A stretch of 64,000 bases of DNA from a virus: the IMG/VR virus record IMGVR_UViG_3300020731_000016, positions 1 to 64,000 of that record; one strand, 5' to 3'. The first letter of the stretch is position 1. Each line of letters begins with the position of its first letter. The position numbers were made by a program, and so were the translations under genes. The notes beneath the pieces are model-generated. The model had not been told where the DNA came from and searched no databases. It was given only the letters and a program-made list of their open reading frames with translations. Below, piece after piece: positions 1-6,501 of this stretch.

Positions 1-3
1 TTG

Positions 4-77
4 TGTCAACAACCAGATTCGAACTGGTAACTACTAGGTGCTTCAAACCTAAGCTCTACCATTGGAGCTATGTTGAC
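4..77 (-). tRNA. tRNA-Phe (GAA)
   Basis: A full cloverleaf can be drawn on the minus strand. It has a 7-bp acceptor stem (77-71 with 11-5), a D-stem GCTC/GAGC, an anticodon stem TAGGT/ACCTA with loop TTGAAGC (anticodon GAA), and a T-arm ACCAG/CTGGT with the normal loop TTCGAAT. No CCA is encoded. It is the first of a small tRNA group that an HNH homing gene now separates from tRNA-Ala. Confidence 0.9.
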
Positions 78-162
78 ATTTTTATCCATATTTCAAAGAA
101 CATATATCGTTTCCGATTGTTCAGCAAAGATAATAATATTTTTGATTCTACCAAATTTATTT

Positions 163-930
163 TTATTGAATATTTTTATTATATTTTTTATCCCACATTT
201 CTATTCGTTCTAATAATTGATTGTATGTTAAAATAGATTTTTTGTTTTTAGAAACATTTTCATTATGTATCATTAATTTACAATTTGCCGGATGTGATAA
301 TAATTTAGGATTAATACCTTTATTAAAACCATCTTTAACTGATAACATATGATCCCTACTTACACCACTTAAATTATTACCTCTATTTTTAGGTTTATAC
401 CAACCATATTTTTCAATTAACGAAAAATCAAATTCATTTGGATAATCATTCAAACTAAATTTAAAATTGGTTTCTTGTTTATATTTGGCAAATTCAGTCA
501 TATCTTTTTGATTGTTTTGTTTTTTACAATTATCTGAACAAAATTTTTTACGTATTTTTTTTTCTATTAGAATATCACAATTTTTACATTTAATAGTTTT
601 ATTTACTAATTTATTCTTATGTGATATAGACATTCTTTTTTTTGTTTCATTTGTAACTACTCTACCTATATTAGTAAATGAAGTGGAACATGACTGAGAA
701 CAAAATGAATTTCTTCTTTTTTCGTAACTTAAAATTTTATTACATTTTGGATTTAAACAAAATTTTAATTTTTTTTCATAAAGTTCTTTTGTTTTTTCAG
801 TTAACCCATTGCCATTTTTACTATAATCTCTTAAATTTTTATTTACATGATAATTTCTACATTTAAAAGAACAATAAATTCTATTGTTTTCAATTTCTTT
901 GTTACACTCAATATTTTTACATTTATTCAT
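163..930 (-). CDS. Free-standing HNH homing endonuclease with zinc-finger repeats
   Basis: 255 aa. The N-terminal two thirds hold Cys-rich zinc-knuckle units: CKNIEC with CSFKC, CLNPKC with CSQSC, and CKNC with CSDNC. These are typical DNA-reading modules of phage homing enzymes. The C-terminus carries an HNH-type core with RDH near residue 193, HPANCKL about 20 residues later, and a final N-x3-K. The gene lies between two tRNA loci and has the TATTTATA motif 3 bases upstream of its ATG. It is probably a selfish gene that cuts intron- or intein-free relatives. The exact subclass is uncertain. Confidence 0.8.
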   Translation of the reverse strand: MNKCKNIECNKEIENNRIYCSFKCRNYHVNKNLRDYSKNGNGLTEKTKELYEKKLKFCLNPKCNKILSYEKRRNSFCSQSCSTSFTNIGRVVTNETKKRMSISHKNKLVNKTIKCKNCDILIEKKIRKKFCSDNCKKQNNQKDMTEFAKYKQETNFKFSLNDYPNEFDFSLIEKYGWYKPKNRGNNLSGVSRDHMLSVKDGFNKGINPKLLSHPANCKLMIHNENVSKNKKSILTYNQLLERIEMWDKKYNKNIQ

Positions 931-933
931 ATT

Positions 934-941
934 TATAAATA
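934..941 (-). promoter_or_regulatory. TATTTATA motif (putative phage promoter)
   Basis: Minus-strand TATTTATA ending 3 bases before the HNH gene start at 930. Member of the motif family described in the findings. Confidence 0.4.
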
Positions 942-985
942 TTAATAAAATGGAAAAAAGTAAAGACGAATTAAAAACAATTTAG

Positions 986-1062
986 TGGAAGTTACGGTGA
1001 ACGATACCGTCTGATTTCCGCATTGCAAGTGCGGTGACCACACCAATGCAGTCCCAACCCCC
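986..1062 (-). tRNA. tRNA-Ala (TGC)
   Basis: A minus-strand cloverleaf: acceptor GGGGGTT paired with AACTTCC (two G-U pairs, one at the 3:70 position that defines tRNA-Ala), D-arm GACT/GGTC, perfect anticodon stem CCGCA/TGCGG with loop CTTGCAA (anticodon TGC), a 7-base variable loop, and T-stem ACGGT/ACCGT. The T-loop reads ATCGTTC, not the usual TTCRANY, so the 54-58 pair is swapped. That is unusual and could mean a weak or decaying tRNA. Its 5' end directly follows a tRNA-Gln-like fragment. Confidence 0.65.
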
Positions 1063-1118
1063 ATTTAATTCCCCATATTTCAAAGATCAGATGCTCATCC
1101 ACTAGAGCTTCACCCCCA
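1063..1118 (-). pseudogene. tRNA-Gln-like 5' fragment
   Basis: The minus strand reads like the 5' half of a tRNA: a G-rich acceptor strand (1117-1111), an excellent D-arm GCTC-loop-GAGC, and an anticodon-loop-like CTTTGAA (anticodon TTG, Gln). The anticodon 3' strand pairs poorly, and no T-arm or acceptor 3' strand follows. Instead the sequence runs into tRNA-Ala at a GGGGGTT that fits both a Gln T-stem start and the Ala acceptor. I read it as a recombination relic. A functional unusual tRNA cannot be excluded. Confidence 0.45.
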
Positions 1119-1142
1119 TTTTTTTTAAAGAACTATATAAAC

Positions 1143-1174
1143 AAAAAAACCTCGGAAGGTTATTCCGAGGTTTT
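1143..1174 (-). terminator. Rho-independent terminator
   Basis: An 8-bp stem CCTCGGAA/TTCCGAGG (1150-1157 with 1163-1170) is followed on the minus strand by seven T. It lies just downstream of the small ORF ending at 1199 and upstream of the tRNA genes. A short T-run on the plus side may make it bidirectional. Confidence 0.8.
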
Positions 1175-1198
1175 CACTTATAATGTTAAAATTAAAAT

Positions 1199-1300
1199 TT
1201 AACTTAAATCAGTATCAACAACTCGGAACATAATAATATCACGCTCATCCGCCCATTTTGAACAGATTGTAAACGACATCGTATGTTTGAATTGTTTCAT
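1199..1300 (-). CDS. Small ORF, 33 aa, unknown
   Basis: It reads MKQFKHTMSFTICSKW and ends VVDTDLS. No family was recognised. Support comes from context: a good Bacteroidota-type promoter lies 63 bases upstream (1363-1393) and a strong terminator directly downstream, so this interval is a complete one-gene transcription unit. The transcript could also act as a non-coding RNA. Confidence 0.5.
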   Translation of the reverse strand: MKQFKHTMSFTICSKWADERDIIMFRVVDTDLS

Positions 1301-1362
1301 TGAAATTCTTTTATTTTTTTTACTTTATAATACCTCAGATACTATTTTCTCCGATTGTATTG

Positions 1363-1393
1363 CAAATATAGATATAAATATTGGAATAAACAA
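1363..1393 (-). promoter_or_regulatory. Bacteroidota-type promoter
   Basis: Minus strand: TTG at 1393-1391, 20-base spacer, TATATTTG at 1370-1363. It would drive the 33-aa ORF, leaving a leader of about 60 bases. The interval 1301-1362 holds nothing else I can see. Confidence 0.65.
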
Positions 1394-1511
1394 GAAAAGT
1401 TCAAAGTTTTTTAAAAATATTTTTTTTTATTTTATTTTTCCATATTTTTTTAAGATGTTTATATTGTGAAATTAAAAGATTAATAATTCAATCTTTTCTG
1501 AATTTTTAATA

Positions 1512-1519
1512 TATTTATT
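1512..1519 (+). promoter_or_regulatory. TATTTATT motif
   Basis: Ends 3 bases before the ATG of the GIY-YIG gene. Confidence 0.3.
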
Positions 1520-1522
1520 AAT

Positions 1523-2329
1523 ATGAAAAAAACATTTTTATATATTAAAGAAACGCCATTAGGATTAAAATATTTAGGTAAAACAACACAAGATCCTTAC
1601 ACATATAAAGGTAGTGGTATATATTGGAATAATCATTTGAAAAAAAATAATTTTACAATAAATGACATAAAAACTACGATACTACTTGAAACCACAGATC
1701 GTAATGAATTAAAAGAAATGGGATTATATTATAGTGAGTTATATAATGTTGTAGACAATAAAAAGTGGGCAAATTTAAAACCTGAAATTGGTGATGGTGG
1801 AAGTGGTAAAATGAAAGATGAGGTTAAAGAAAAAATAAAAAAAACAATGAAAGGTAAAAAATTAATATGGTCTGAGGAAACAATTAAAAAAAGAAATGAA
1901 AAATTAAAAGGTAGAAAAATGCCACCATGTTCAGAGGAAACTAAATTAAAAATAAGTTTGGCCAATAAACTATGGGAACATAAACCATTAACTGAAGAAA
2001 CAAAAAGAAAAATTTCTGAATCAAATAAAGGTAAAATAGTCTCTAATGAGACTAAAATAAAAATCTCAATTAAACGAAAAGGAAAAAAACATACAGAAGA
2101 AACAAAAAACAAACTTTCAGAAGTTAATAAAGGTAAAATTGTTAGTGAAACAACAAAAATAAAAATGTCAAAAAATAAAAATAATGTCAAAAAAGTATTG
2201 GATGTTAAAACAAATTTTATATATGATACAATTAAGGATGCTGCCAATTCAATAAATATGAAACACACTACATTATGTGCAATGTTAAGAGGACAAAATA
2301 AAAATAAAACAAATTTAATATATTTATAA
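1523..2329 (+). CDS. GIY-YIG homing endonuclease with NUMOD3 repeats
   Basis: 268 aa. The N-terminal 90 residues resemble a GIY-YIG nuclease: LYIKETPLGLKYLGKTT for the first strand, then YKGSGIYWNNHLKK and an Arg/Glu pattern. Residues 100-230 hold at least four NUMOD3-like units of the type SEETKxKIS..NKGK, which bind DNA in homing enzymes. The C-terminus (about 210-268) looks like a NUMOD1-type helix-turn-helix around DAANSINMKHTTL. Base composition matches its neighbours. It is free-standing and inserted between the tRNA region and a membrane-protein gene. Confidence 0.8.
   Translation: MKKTFLYIKETPLGLKYLGKTTQDPYTYKGSGIYWNNHLKKNNFTINDIKTTILLETTDRNELKEMGLYYSELYNVVDNKKWANLKPEIGDGGSGKMKDEVKEKIKKTMKGKKLIWSEETIKKRNEKLKGRKMPPCSEETKLKISLANKLWEHKPLTEETKRKISESNKGKIVSNETKIKISIKRKGKKHTEETKNKLSEVNKGKIVSETTKIKMSKNKNNVKKVLDVKTNFIYDTIKDAANSINMKHTTLCAMLRGQNKNKTNLIYL
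2321..2328 (+). promoter_or_regulatory. TATTTATA motif
   Basis: Lies in the last codons of the GIY-YIG gene, 13 bases before the ATG at 2342. Confidence 0.4.
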
Positions 2330-2341
2330 TAAAATAAAATT

Positions 2342-2617
2342 ATGTCAGAAAATTTAAGTTTTAAATCGTGGATTCAGGATCTCTTCAAAGATGAGAGAGG
2401 TTCTACATCAATTAAACCGGTTGTTGCTTTGATTGGTGCTCTTTTCTTATGTGGAACAATGTTAGCTAATTCATTTAGTGCTGAGAATATCAAACCATCA
2501 AATGATTTGGTTAATGCTGTAATGGTAATTACTGCAATTGGTATGGGTGCAGATACTTTGGATAAGTTCTCATCAAAAAAGAAAGATGAATCTACTGACA
2601 CACCACCAGTAAATTAA
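2342..2617 (+). CDS. Small two-helix membrane protein, holin-like
   Basis: 91 aa. A charged N-terminus (SWIQDLFKDERG) is followed by two hydrophobic stretches: about residues 25-43 (VVALIGALFLCGTMLA) and 58-74 (VNAVMVITAIGMGA). The tail is Lys/Asp-rich. Size and topology fit a phage holin or holin-like membrane protein, but no lysis enzyme lies nearby and no signature was recognised, so the role is inference. The gene is closed by a strong terminator. Confidence 0.6.
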   Translation: MSENLSFKSWIQDLFKDERGSTSIKPVVALIGALFLCGTMLANSFSAENIKPSNDLVNAVMVITAIGMGADTLDKFSSKKKDESTDTPPVN

Positions 2618-2646
2618 AAAAGGGGAGAATTAATTCTCCCCTTTTA
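2615..2646. terminator. Bidirectional terminator
   Basis: A perfect 10-bp inverted repeat GGGGAGAATT/AATTCTCCCC (2622-2641) is flanked by A-run and T-run. It serves both convergent genes (plus ending 2617, minus ending 2630); the stop codon of the minus gene lies inside it. Confidence 0.85.
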
Positions 2647-2953
2647 TTTTTATTAATTGATTATGTAAATCTCTTATTTCAGTACATTTTTCAAATAATT
2701 CATTTTGTTGATAATATGGTAAAAGATCATCTATAAGAATGTTTATTTTCATCTTATCAAATTTAAATTCAGTGTCCCATTCAAGATTTTGAATTTTTGC
2801 CCTAACTAATAAATTAACATTCTCAATAGATATATCTTCAAGTTGTTTAAAACATTCGATGATTTCATTATATATTTTTTCAATATTATTATCATAGAAG
2901 TCTTTAAAATCTCCATGGTTTTCATCAATGGTTATTGTTTTTTCAAAATTCAT
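2630..2953 (-). CDS. Hypothetical protein, 107 aa
   Basis: Acidic, largely helical protein (DFKDFYDNNIEKIYNEI; CFKQLEDISIENVNLLV). No family was recognised. It follows the cREC gene one base downstream on the same strand, so it is probably the last gene of the RNA-repair cluster, and it ends inside the shared terminator. Confidence 0.7.
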   Translation of the reverse strand: MNFEKTITIDENHGDFKDFYDNNIEKIYNEIIECFKQLEDISIENVNLLVRAKIQNLEWDTEFKFDKMKINILIDDLLPYYQQNELFEKCTEIRDLHNQLIKIKGEN

Positions 2954-2954
2954 T

Positions 2955-3425
2955 TTAATCTTTTATTGTATGTTTTATCTGTACTCTTATACAGGTTTGA
3001 GGTTTTCTACAATTTTTAAAGAAATTATTAACGAAACCAATGATATTTCCAGCACCGATTGGATTTGCGGAATGTGTATAAACTGTTGGAAAAACAAATT
3101 TTTGGAATGGATTATCAATAAACACACCTTCTTCTGTTGGATGTGGTATTTGTAATCTATTTTCAAAATAATAATTTATCAACCATTTTGCACAATCAAG
3201 ACCGGTTTTTTCTTTAATATTATCATAATTAAGTGTATAATTCGGACCAACATTGTTAAAATATTCTTCCATTGCGGTATCACCTAAATCATGATCCAAA
3301 GAAATTATTTCAATATTATTCAAACCAATTTCTTTTATTTTTTCAACAAACTCATCATAGTTTCTTACTACAATCCAACCTTCTTCTGTGGGGGTTCTCA
3401 CATCATCTAAATAAATTTTATTCAT
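2955..3425 (-). CDS. cREC-like protein (cyclic-phosphate-processing receiver domain)
   Basis: 156 aa from ATG 3425 (an upstream TTG is less likely). The order of motifs matches the cREC family: KIYLDDVRTP at the N-terminus, ISLDHDLGD near residue 42, TGLDCAKWL near 75, and VYTHSANPIGAGNI near 120. cREC is a receiver-like domain proposed in the literature to process 2',3'-cyclic phosphate RNA ends. Its neighbours here are a polynucleotide 5'-kinase and an RNA ligase, exactly the partners such an activity would need. The catalytic role is inference from family and context. Confidence 0.75.
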   Translation of the reverse strand: MNKIYLDDVRTPTEEGWIVVRNYDEFVEKIKEIGLNNIEIISLDHDLGDTAMEEYFNNVGPNYTLNYDNIKEKTGLDCAKWLINYYFENRLQIPHPTEEGVFIDNPFQKFVFPTVYTHSANPIGAGNIIGFVNNFFKNCRKPQTCIRVQIKHTIKD

Positions 3426-4518
3426 CAATATTATTTTTAAACGGTTTTGAATATTTTGGGTATATATAATCCCATATTATGTTATCATAATTTTGTCTAT
3501 CATACATTTTAAACAAAATTGGTCTTAAATGTTTTTCTTGCATTAAAACCCATTCTGCATATGTTTTTCTTATTGGTAATTCTCCATCATAAGATTCGTA
3601 GATATTATCAAACAATTTACCAGCATATTCTTTTATTGAATGGAAATTATATCTCAAATCTCTGACTGTATCTTTCACCCATTTATAGAAGTCATCTGGT
3701 ACTTTTTCCAATATTTCATCTAATGGTTTATCTTCTTTCAAATATTCCCATAAATCACGATTAGAGATGTTTGTTAATATTCTATGTAATCTACAATATT
3801 CATCACCCTTTATCTTCATTCTGAAACCGTTCTTAAAACGAATAACAAAACCTTCTGCATCATTTGTTATGATTGACTTTAAGTTATCAAAGTCATTTAA
3901 CCCATCATATTTCTTAACAATCTTAAAACCTAAATTTGTCATTAGGTTTTTGAATCTGATACCACCGTCATAATCTTCGTCATTATAAAGATTTATTTCT
4001 TCACCTGTTTTAGTTTCGATAATTCCAAGTAATATTAAATCTTCGAAATCATATCCACATACGATTCTGTTTTCAGAATAGATAATTTCAAACAAATATG
4101 TATAATCGTCAGGTAGACGTTCATAATCGTATTTCTTCAACATTTCCATACCTTTTAATGCTTGTTCTGAAGTAAATGAACCACGAGTAGCCATTATCCA
4201 ATTATCTTTATAATTAAATAAAATACCCAATGAACCATCCATCTTTTCAAACACTTCAAATGATTCATTTGGTATCATTTCAGGTGCAAATTCCAAATAT
4301 TCTTCATAGTTGAAGAACTTATTAAATGGACGAGCGATAATGTCACCATCTGAATTTGTTACAAGTCCACGGCATTGTCTTGTCACATCATCCCATAAAC
4401 GATCATATTGGACTTTTGGTGAATAATTCCATGTAGTCAAATCCAGAACTGGATGAGTTTGTTTTAATAACAAACCATCATTGTGGTATTTTTCTAATAA
4501 TTCTGTTGTAATTAACAT
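3418..4518 (-). CDS. RNA ligase (T4 Rnl1-like)
   Basis: 366 aa from ATG 4518; the longer frame would overlap the promoter. Nucleotidyltransferase motif I is K-x-D-G at residue 92 (EKMDGSLGI), preceded by the CRGLV element near 49-53. Motif IV (EGFVIRF) and motif V (MKIKGDEY) follow in order. It should join 3'-OH and 5'-phosphate RNA ends through a ligase-AMP intermediate, for example to repair anticodon-nicked tRNAs. It overlaps the cREC start by 8 bases and lies 57 bases downstream of the kinase gene, with its own host-type promoter between. Confidence 0.88.
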   Translation of the reverse strand: MLITTELLEKYHNDGLLLKQTHPVLDLTTWNYSPKVQYDRLWDDVTRQCRGLVTNSDGDIIARPFNKFFNYEEYLEFAPEMIPNESFEVFEKMDGSLGILFNYKDNWIMATRGSFTSEQALKGMEMLKKYDYERLPDDYTYLFEIIYSENRIVCGYDFEDLILLGIIETKTGEEINLYNDEDYDGGIRFKNLMTNLGFKIVKKYDGLNDFDNLKSIITNDAEGFVIRFKNGFRMKIKGDEYCRLHRILTNISNRDLWEYLKEDKPLDEILEKVPDDFYKWVKDTVRDLRYNFHSIKEYAGKLFDNIYESYDGELPIRKTYAEWVLMQEKHLRPILFKMYDRQNYDNIIWDYIYPKYSKPFKNNIDE

Positions 4519-4538
4519 TATTTTTTTATTTAAGTTTT

Positions 4539-4570
4539 CAAATATAGTTGTAATATTTGAAACTACCAAA
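4539..4570 (-). promoter_or_regulatory. Bacteroidota-type promoter
   Basis: Minus strand TTTG (4570-4567), 20-base spacer, TATATTTG (4546-4539), 20 bases upstream of the RNA ligase ATG. Confidence 0.7.
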
Positions 4571-4574
4571 TAAA

Positions 4575-4997
4575 TTACAACTTTACCTCAAAACGGTTAC
4601 GCATTTTTTCTATTGTTTCATCAGGTACATTGTGTTCGTTAACACCACCATGACGATTTTCCACAATTACAGAATGAACTCTATAATTATATCTTTCTGC
4701 CATTTCATAATATGTTTTCATTTCCCATTCTTGGGTAAATGTATTTGCTACAACAATTTTAGAAAATTCATTTTTCATTTTATTTGCACATCTAACTTGA
4801 CAATCGTTATGTGCTTCTTTTATTTTTGTTATATCAAAATTATAATTACCCTTTTCATCCATGAAAAAATCATCGGAAGATAAAACATCGGTTGTATCGC
4901 TAGACATCCATTTTAATATGACATGTCCTAATGTTGTTTTCCCACTACCTGGTATTCCTCTTAATAATATTAAGTCTCCTTTGAATTTATTTTCCAT
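4575..4997 (-). CDS. Polynucleotide 5'-kinase (P-loop, N4BP2/Pnk-like)
   Basis: 140 aa. The Walker A motif is GIPGSGKTT at residues 14-22. LSSDDFF near 40, KEAHNDCQ near 62, VVANTFTQEWEMKTY near 85 and a C-terminal VPDETIEKMRNRFE fit the phage Pnk/N4BP2 kinase family. T4 Pnk is about 300 aa and has a second, HAD phosphatase domain for 3' and cyclic phosphates. That domain is absent here, and the cREC protein in the same cluster may supply it. Product: 5'-phosphate RNA for the adjacent ligase. Confidence 0.85.
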   Translation of the reverse strand: MENKFKGDLILLRGIPGSGKTTLGHVILKWMSSDTTDVLSSDDFFMDEKGNYNFDITKIKEAHNDCQVRCANKMKNEFSKIVVANTFTQEWEMKTYYEMAERYNYRVHSVIVENRHGGVNEHNVPDETIEKMRNRFEVKL

Positions 4998-5004
4998 GCT
5001 CTTT

Positions 5005-5012
5005 TATAAATA
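5005..5012 (-). promoter_or_regulatory. TATTTATA motif
   Basis: Ends 7 bases before the kinase ATG (4997). Confidence 0.4.
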
Positions 5013-5020
5013 AATAGTTA

Positions 5021-5055
5021 AAAAAATTGGGGTCAAATTAATGACCCCGTTTTTT
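5021..5055 (-). terminator. Terminator after the lipoprotein gene
   Basis: Stem GGGGTCA/TGACCCC (5029-5035 with 5042-5048). On the minus strand it is followed by AATTTTTTT; the plus side also has a T-run. Confidence 0.8.
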
Positions 5056-5218
5056 ACTTCTTGATGATAGTATCAGGTGTGTGAGTTGAATCACTTGTTT
5101 TAACACTATCAACCTTTACAGTTGTTGAGTCTGTTGTTCCATTTGTGGTTGACCCAGATCCACATGCAGTCATTGCAACGGTTGCAATAAGAGCAATTAC
5201 TAAAATAATTTTATTCAT
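5054..5218 (-). CDS. Small phage lipoprotein, 54 aa
   Basis: It starts MNKIILVIALIATVAMTACG: a short basic start, a hydrophobic core and a Cys at residue 19 in a lipobox-like MTAC. The remainder is a low-complexity Ser/Thr linker (GSTTNGTTDSTT...). It should be exported, lipid-modified and anchored in a host membrane. Small phage lipoproteins of other phages (T5 Llp for example) block superinfection; a similar role here is inference. It is a monocistronic unit with its own host-type promoter 4 bases upstream and its own terminator. Confidence 0.75.
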   Translation of the reverse strand: MNKIILVIALIATVAMTACGSGSTTNGTTDSTTVKVDSVKTSDSTHTPDTIIKK

Positions 5219-5222
5219 AGTG

Positions 5223-5254
5223 CAAATATAAATAAAATATTCTATACTTCCAAA
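5223..5254 (-). promoter_or_regulatory. Bacteroidota-type promoter, near-leaderless
   Basis: Minus strand TTTG (5254-5251), 20-base spacer, TATATTTG (5230-5223). Only four bases separate the box from the lipoprotein ATG, so the transcript should begin at or next to the start codon. Confidence 0.75.
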
Positions 5255-6475
5255 TTATTTTTTGGAGATGGTTAATTTGTCTGTTTTATAACGTATTGTT
5301 ATTTGACCATCTTCAATAACATTACCTCTTAAAATTTCTTCACTCAAGAAGTCTTCGCAAAGGTTTTGTATGATCCTTTTGATTGGTCTTGCACCATATT
5401 CTTCTTGGGTATTTAATTCAAAAATCTTATTTGTTACACTTTCATCAAATTTAATTTTATAACCCTTTTCTTTCAAACGATCATTTAATTTATTCAATTC
5501 AATAGAAATAATTGATTTGATTGTTTCATCATTCAATGGATTGAATAATATTAAATCATCAATACGATTTAAGAATTCAGGTTTGAATTGTTGTTTCAAT
5601 GATTTTTGAATCATTGTTTTTCTAACCTCATATCCTTGTTTTTCACTAGTGGCAGTTTTAAACCCTACACCACCACCAAAATCAGATACTTTCTTTGCCC
5701 CAACATTTGATGTCATGATAATGATGGTATTTGTGAAATTAACTTTTCTTCCAAAAGAATCTGTCAAATGACCTTCATCTAATATCTGAAGAAGTAAATT
5801 AAACACATCAGGGTGAGCTTTCTCAATTTCATCAAATAATATAACTGAGAATGGGTTGTTTTTAACTTTTTCTGTTAATTGACCACCTTCATCATATCCA
5901 ACATATCCGGGAGGAGAACCAATTAGTTTTGATACATTGTGTTTTTCCATAAATTCCGTCATATCAATTCTTATCATTTTATTTGGATCACCAAATAAAA
6001 TTTCTGCAATTGATTTTGCCAGATATGTGTTATGTGATAATATACCATTAGTATAATACCTTCTATTAGAACCTTCTATTAATTCAAGGTCATACATAAT
6101 TTCCTCATAACCTAAATTAGATATTTCTAACACTTCAGATTCAATCAATTTACCATCATTATCCGATACCATCACAAATGAACCAAATTTTAAGTCTTTA
6201 ACAAATACTTCGGTTAAACCAATTGGTTCAAATGTAGTTTCATCATAATCAATAAGAAAAATAATATGATTATCTGCACATTTAAGTTCTTTGCCGTCTT
6301 TTAATTTAAGATGATAAACTTCGTATGGTATTGTTTCATGAAGGGATTCTATATCAACAAACCCATCATCAGTTAAAACTTCATACTCACTAATTTTAGT
6401 TGTTTTAGTGATCTTTTTTAATGAATCAAGTTCATTTTTTACAATTAAGTTGTTTAATTTTTCTTTTTTTATCAT
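5255..6475 (-). CDS. ClpC-like AAA+ chaperone, C-terminal half, with split-intein C-part
   Basis: 406 aa. Residues 1-149 are the C-terminal part of a split intein: YEVLTDDGF, a block ending GILSHN, then extein Thr150. Residues 150-406 continue the second AAA+ domain: TYLAKSIAEILFGDP right after Walker A, MIRIDMTEF, the pore loop GYVGYDEGG, Walker B VILFDEIEKAHPDV, sensor IIIMTSN, FLNRID, and the D2-small domain. After trans-splicing with the product of 7766-9103, the protein would be about 671 aa. It should act as an ATP-driven unfoldase or disaggregase. Confidence 0.85.
   Translation of the reverse strand: MIKKEKLNNLIVKNELDSLKKITKTTKISEYEVLTDDGFVDIESLHETIPYEVYHLKLKDGKELKCADNHIIFLIDYDETTFEPIGLTEVFVKDLKFGSFVMVSDNDGKLIESEVLEISNLGYEEIMYDLELIEGSNRRYYTNGILSHNTYLAKSIAEILFGDPNKMIRIDMTEFMEKHNVSKLIGSPPGYVGYDEGGQLTEKVKNNPFSVILFDEIEKAHPDVFNLLLQILDEGHLTDSFGRKVNFTNTIIIMTSNVGAKKVSDFGGGVGFKTATSEKQGYEVRKTMIQKSLKQQFKPEFLNRIDDLILFNPLNDETIKSIISIELNKLNDRLKEKGYKIKFDESVTNKIFELNTQEEYGARPIKRIIQNLCEDFLSEEILRGNVIEDGQITIRYKTDKLTISKK
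6029..6475 (-). mobile_element. Split intein, C-part (ClpC-like protein)
   Basis: 149 residues ending in His-Asn with Thr as the +1 extein residue. The split lies close to the N-terminal end (31-residue N-part, 149-residue C-part), an atypical split site. The part contains the HINT block with CADNHIIFL. Confidence 0.8.
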
Positions 6476-6490
6476 TTGTTTAATTTTTTA

Positions 6491-6498
6491 CAAATATA
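6491..6498 (-). promoter_or_regulatory. TATATTTG box without clear -33
   Basis: Minus-strand TATATTTG inside the end of the homing gene, 15 bases before the ATG of the chaperone C-half. It may give the C-half its own transcript. I see no TTG at the right distance. Confidence 0.35.
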
Positions 6499-6501
6499 CG
6501 T

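Noticed and set aside
986-1062. Plus-strand tRNA-Cys reading of the same hairpin (loop TTGCAAG, anticodon GCA)
   Set aside because: The plus strand gives no T-loop, no matching acceptor stem and no GG in the D-loop, while the minus strand folds completely as tRNA-Ala with a G3-U70 pair.
986-1117. One tRNA-Gln containing an intron, using TCTGA and a distant TCAGA as anticodon stem
   Set aside because: The joined molecule would lack a variable loop and its acceptor strands do not pair; the 5-bp match is likely chance.
2342-2617. Confident holin call
   Set aside because: Topology fits but no lysis gene is adjacent and no signature was recognised, so it is kept only as holin-like.
3426-3428. 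TTG start for the cREC gene, and similar upstream alternative starts at 4569, 9148, 15930, 35962 and 53634
   Set aside because: Downstream ATGs give the family-typical N-termini and avoid overlap with promoters or neighbouring genes.
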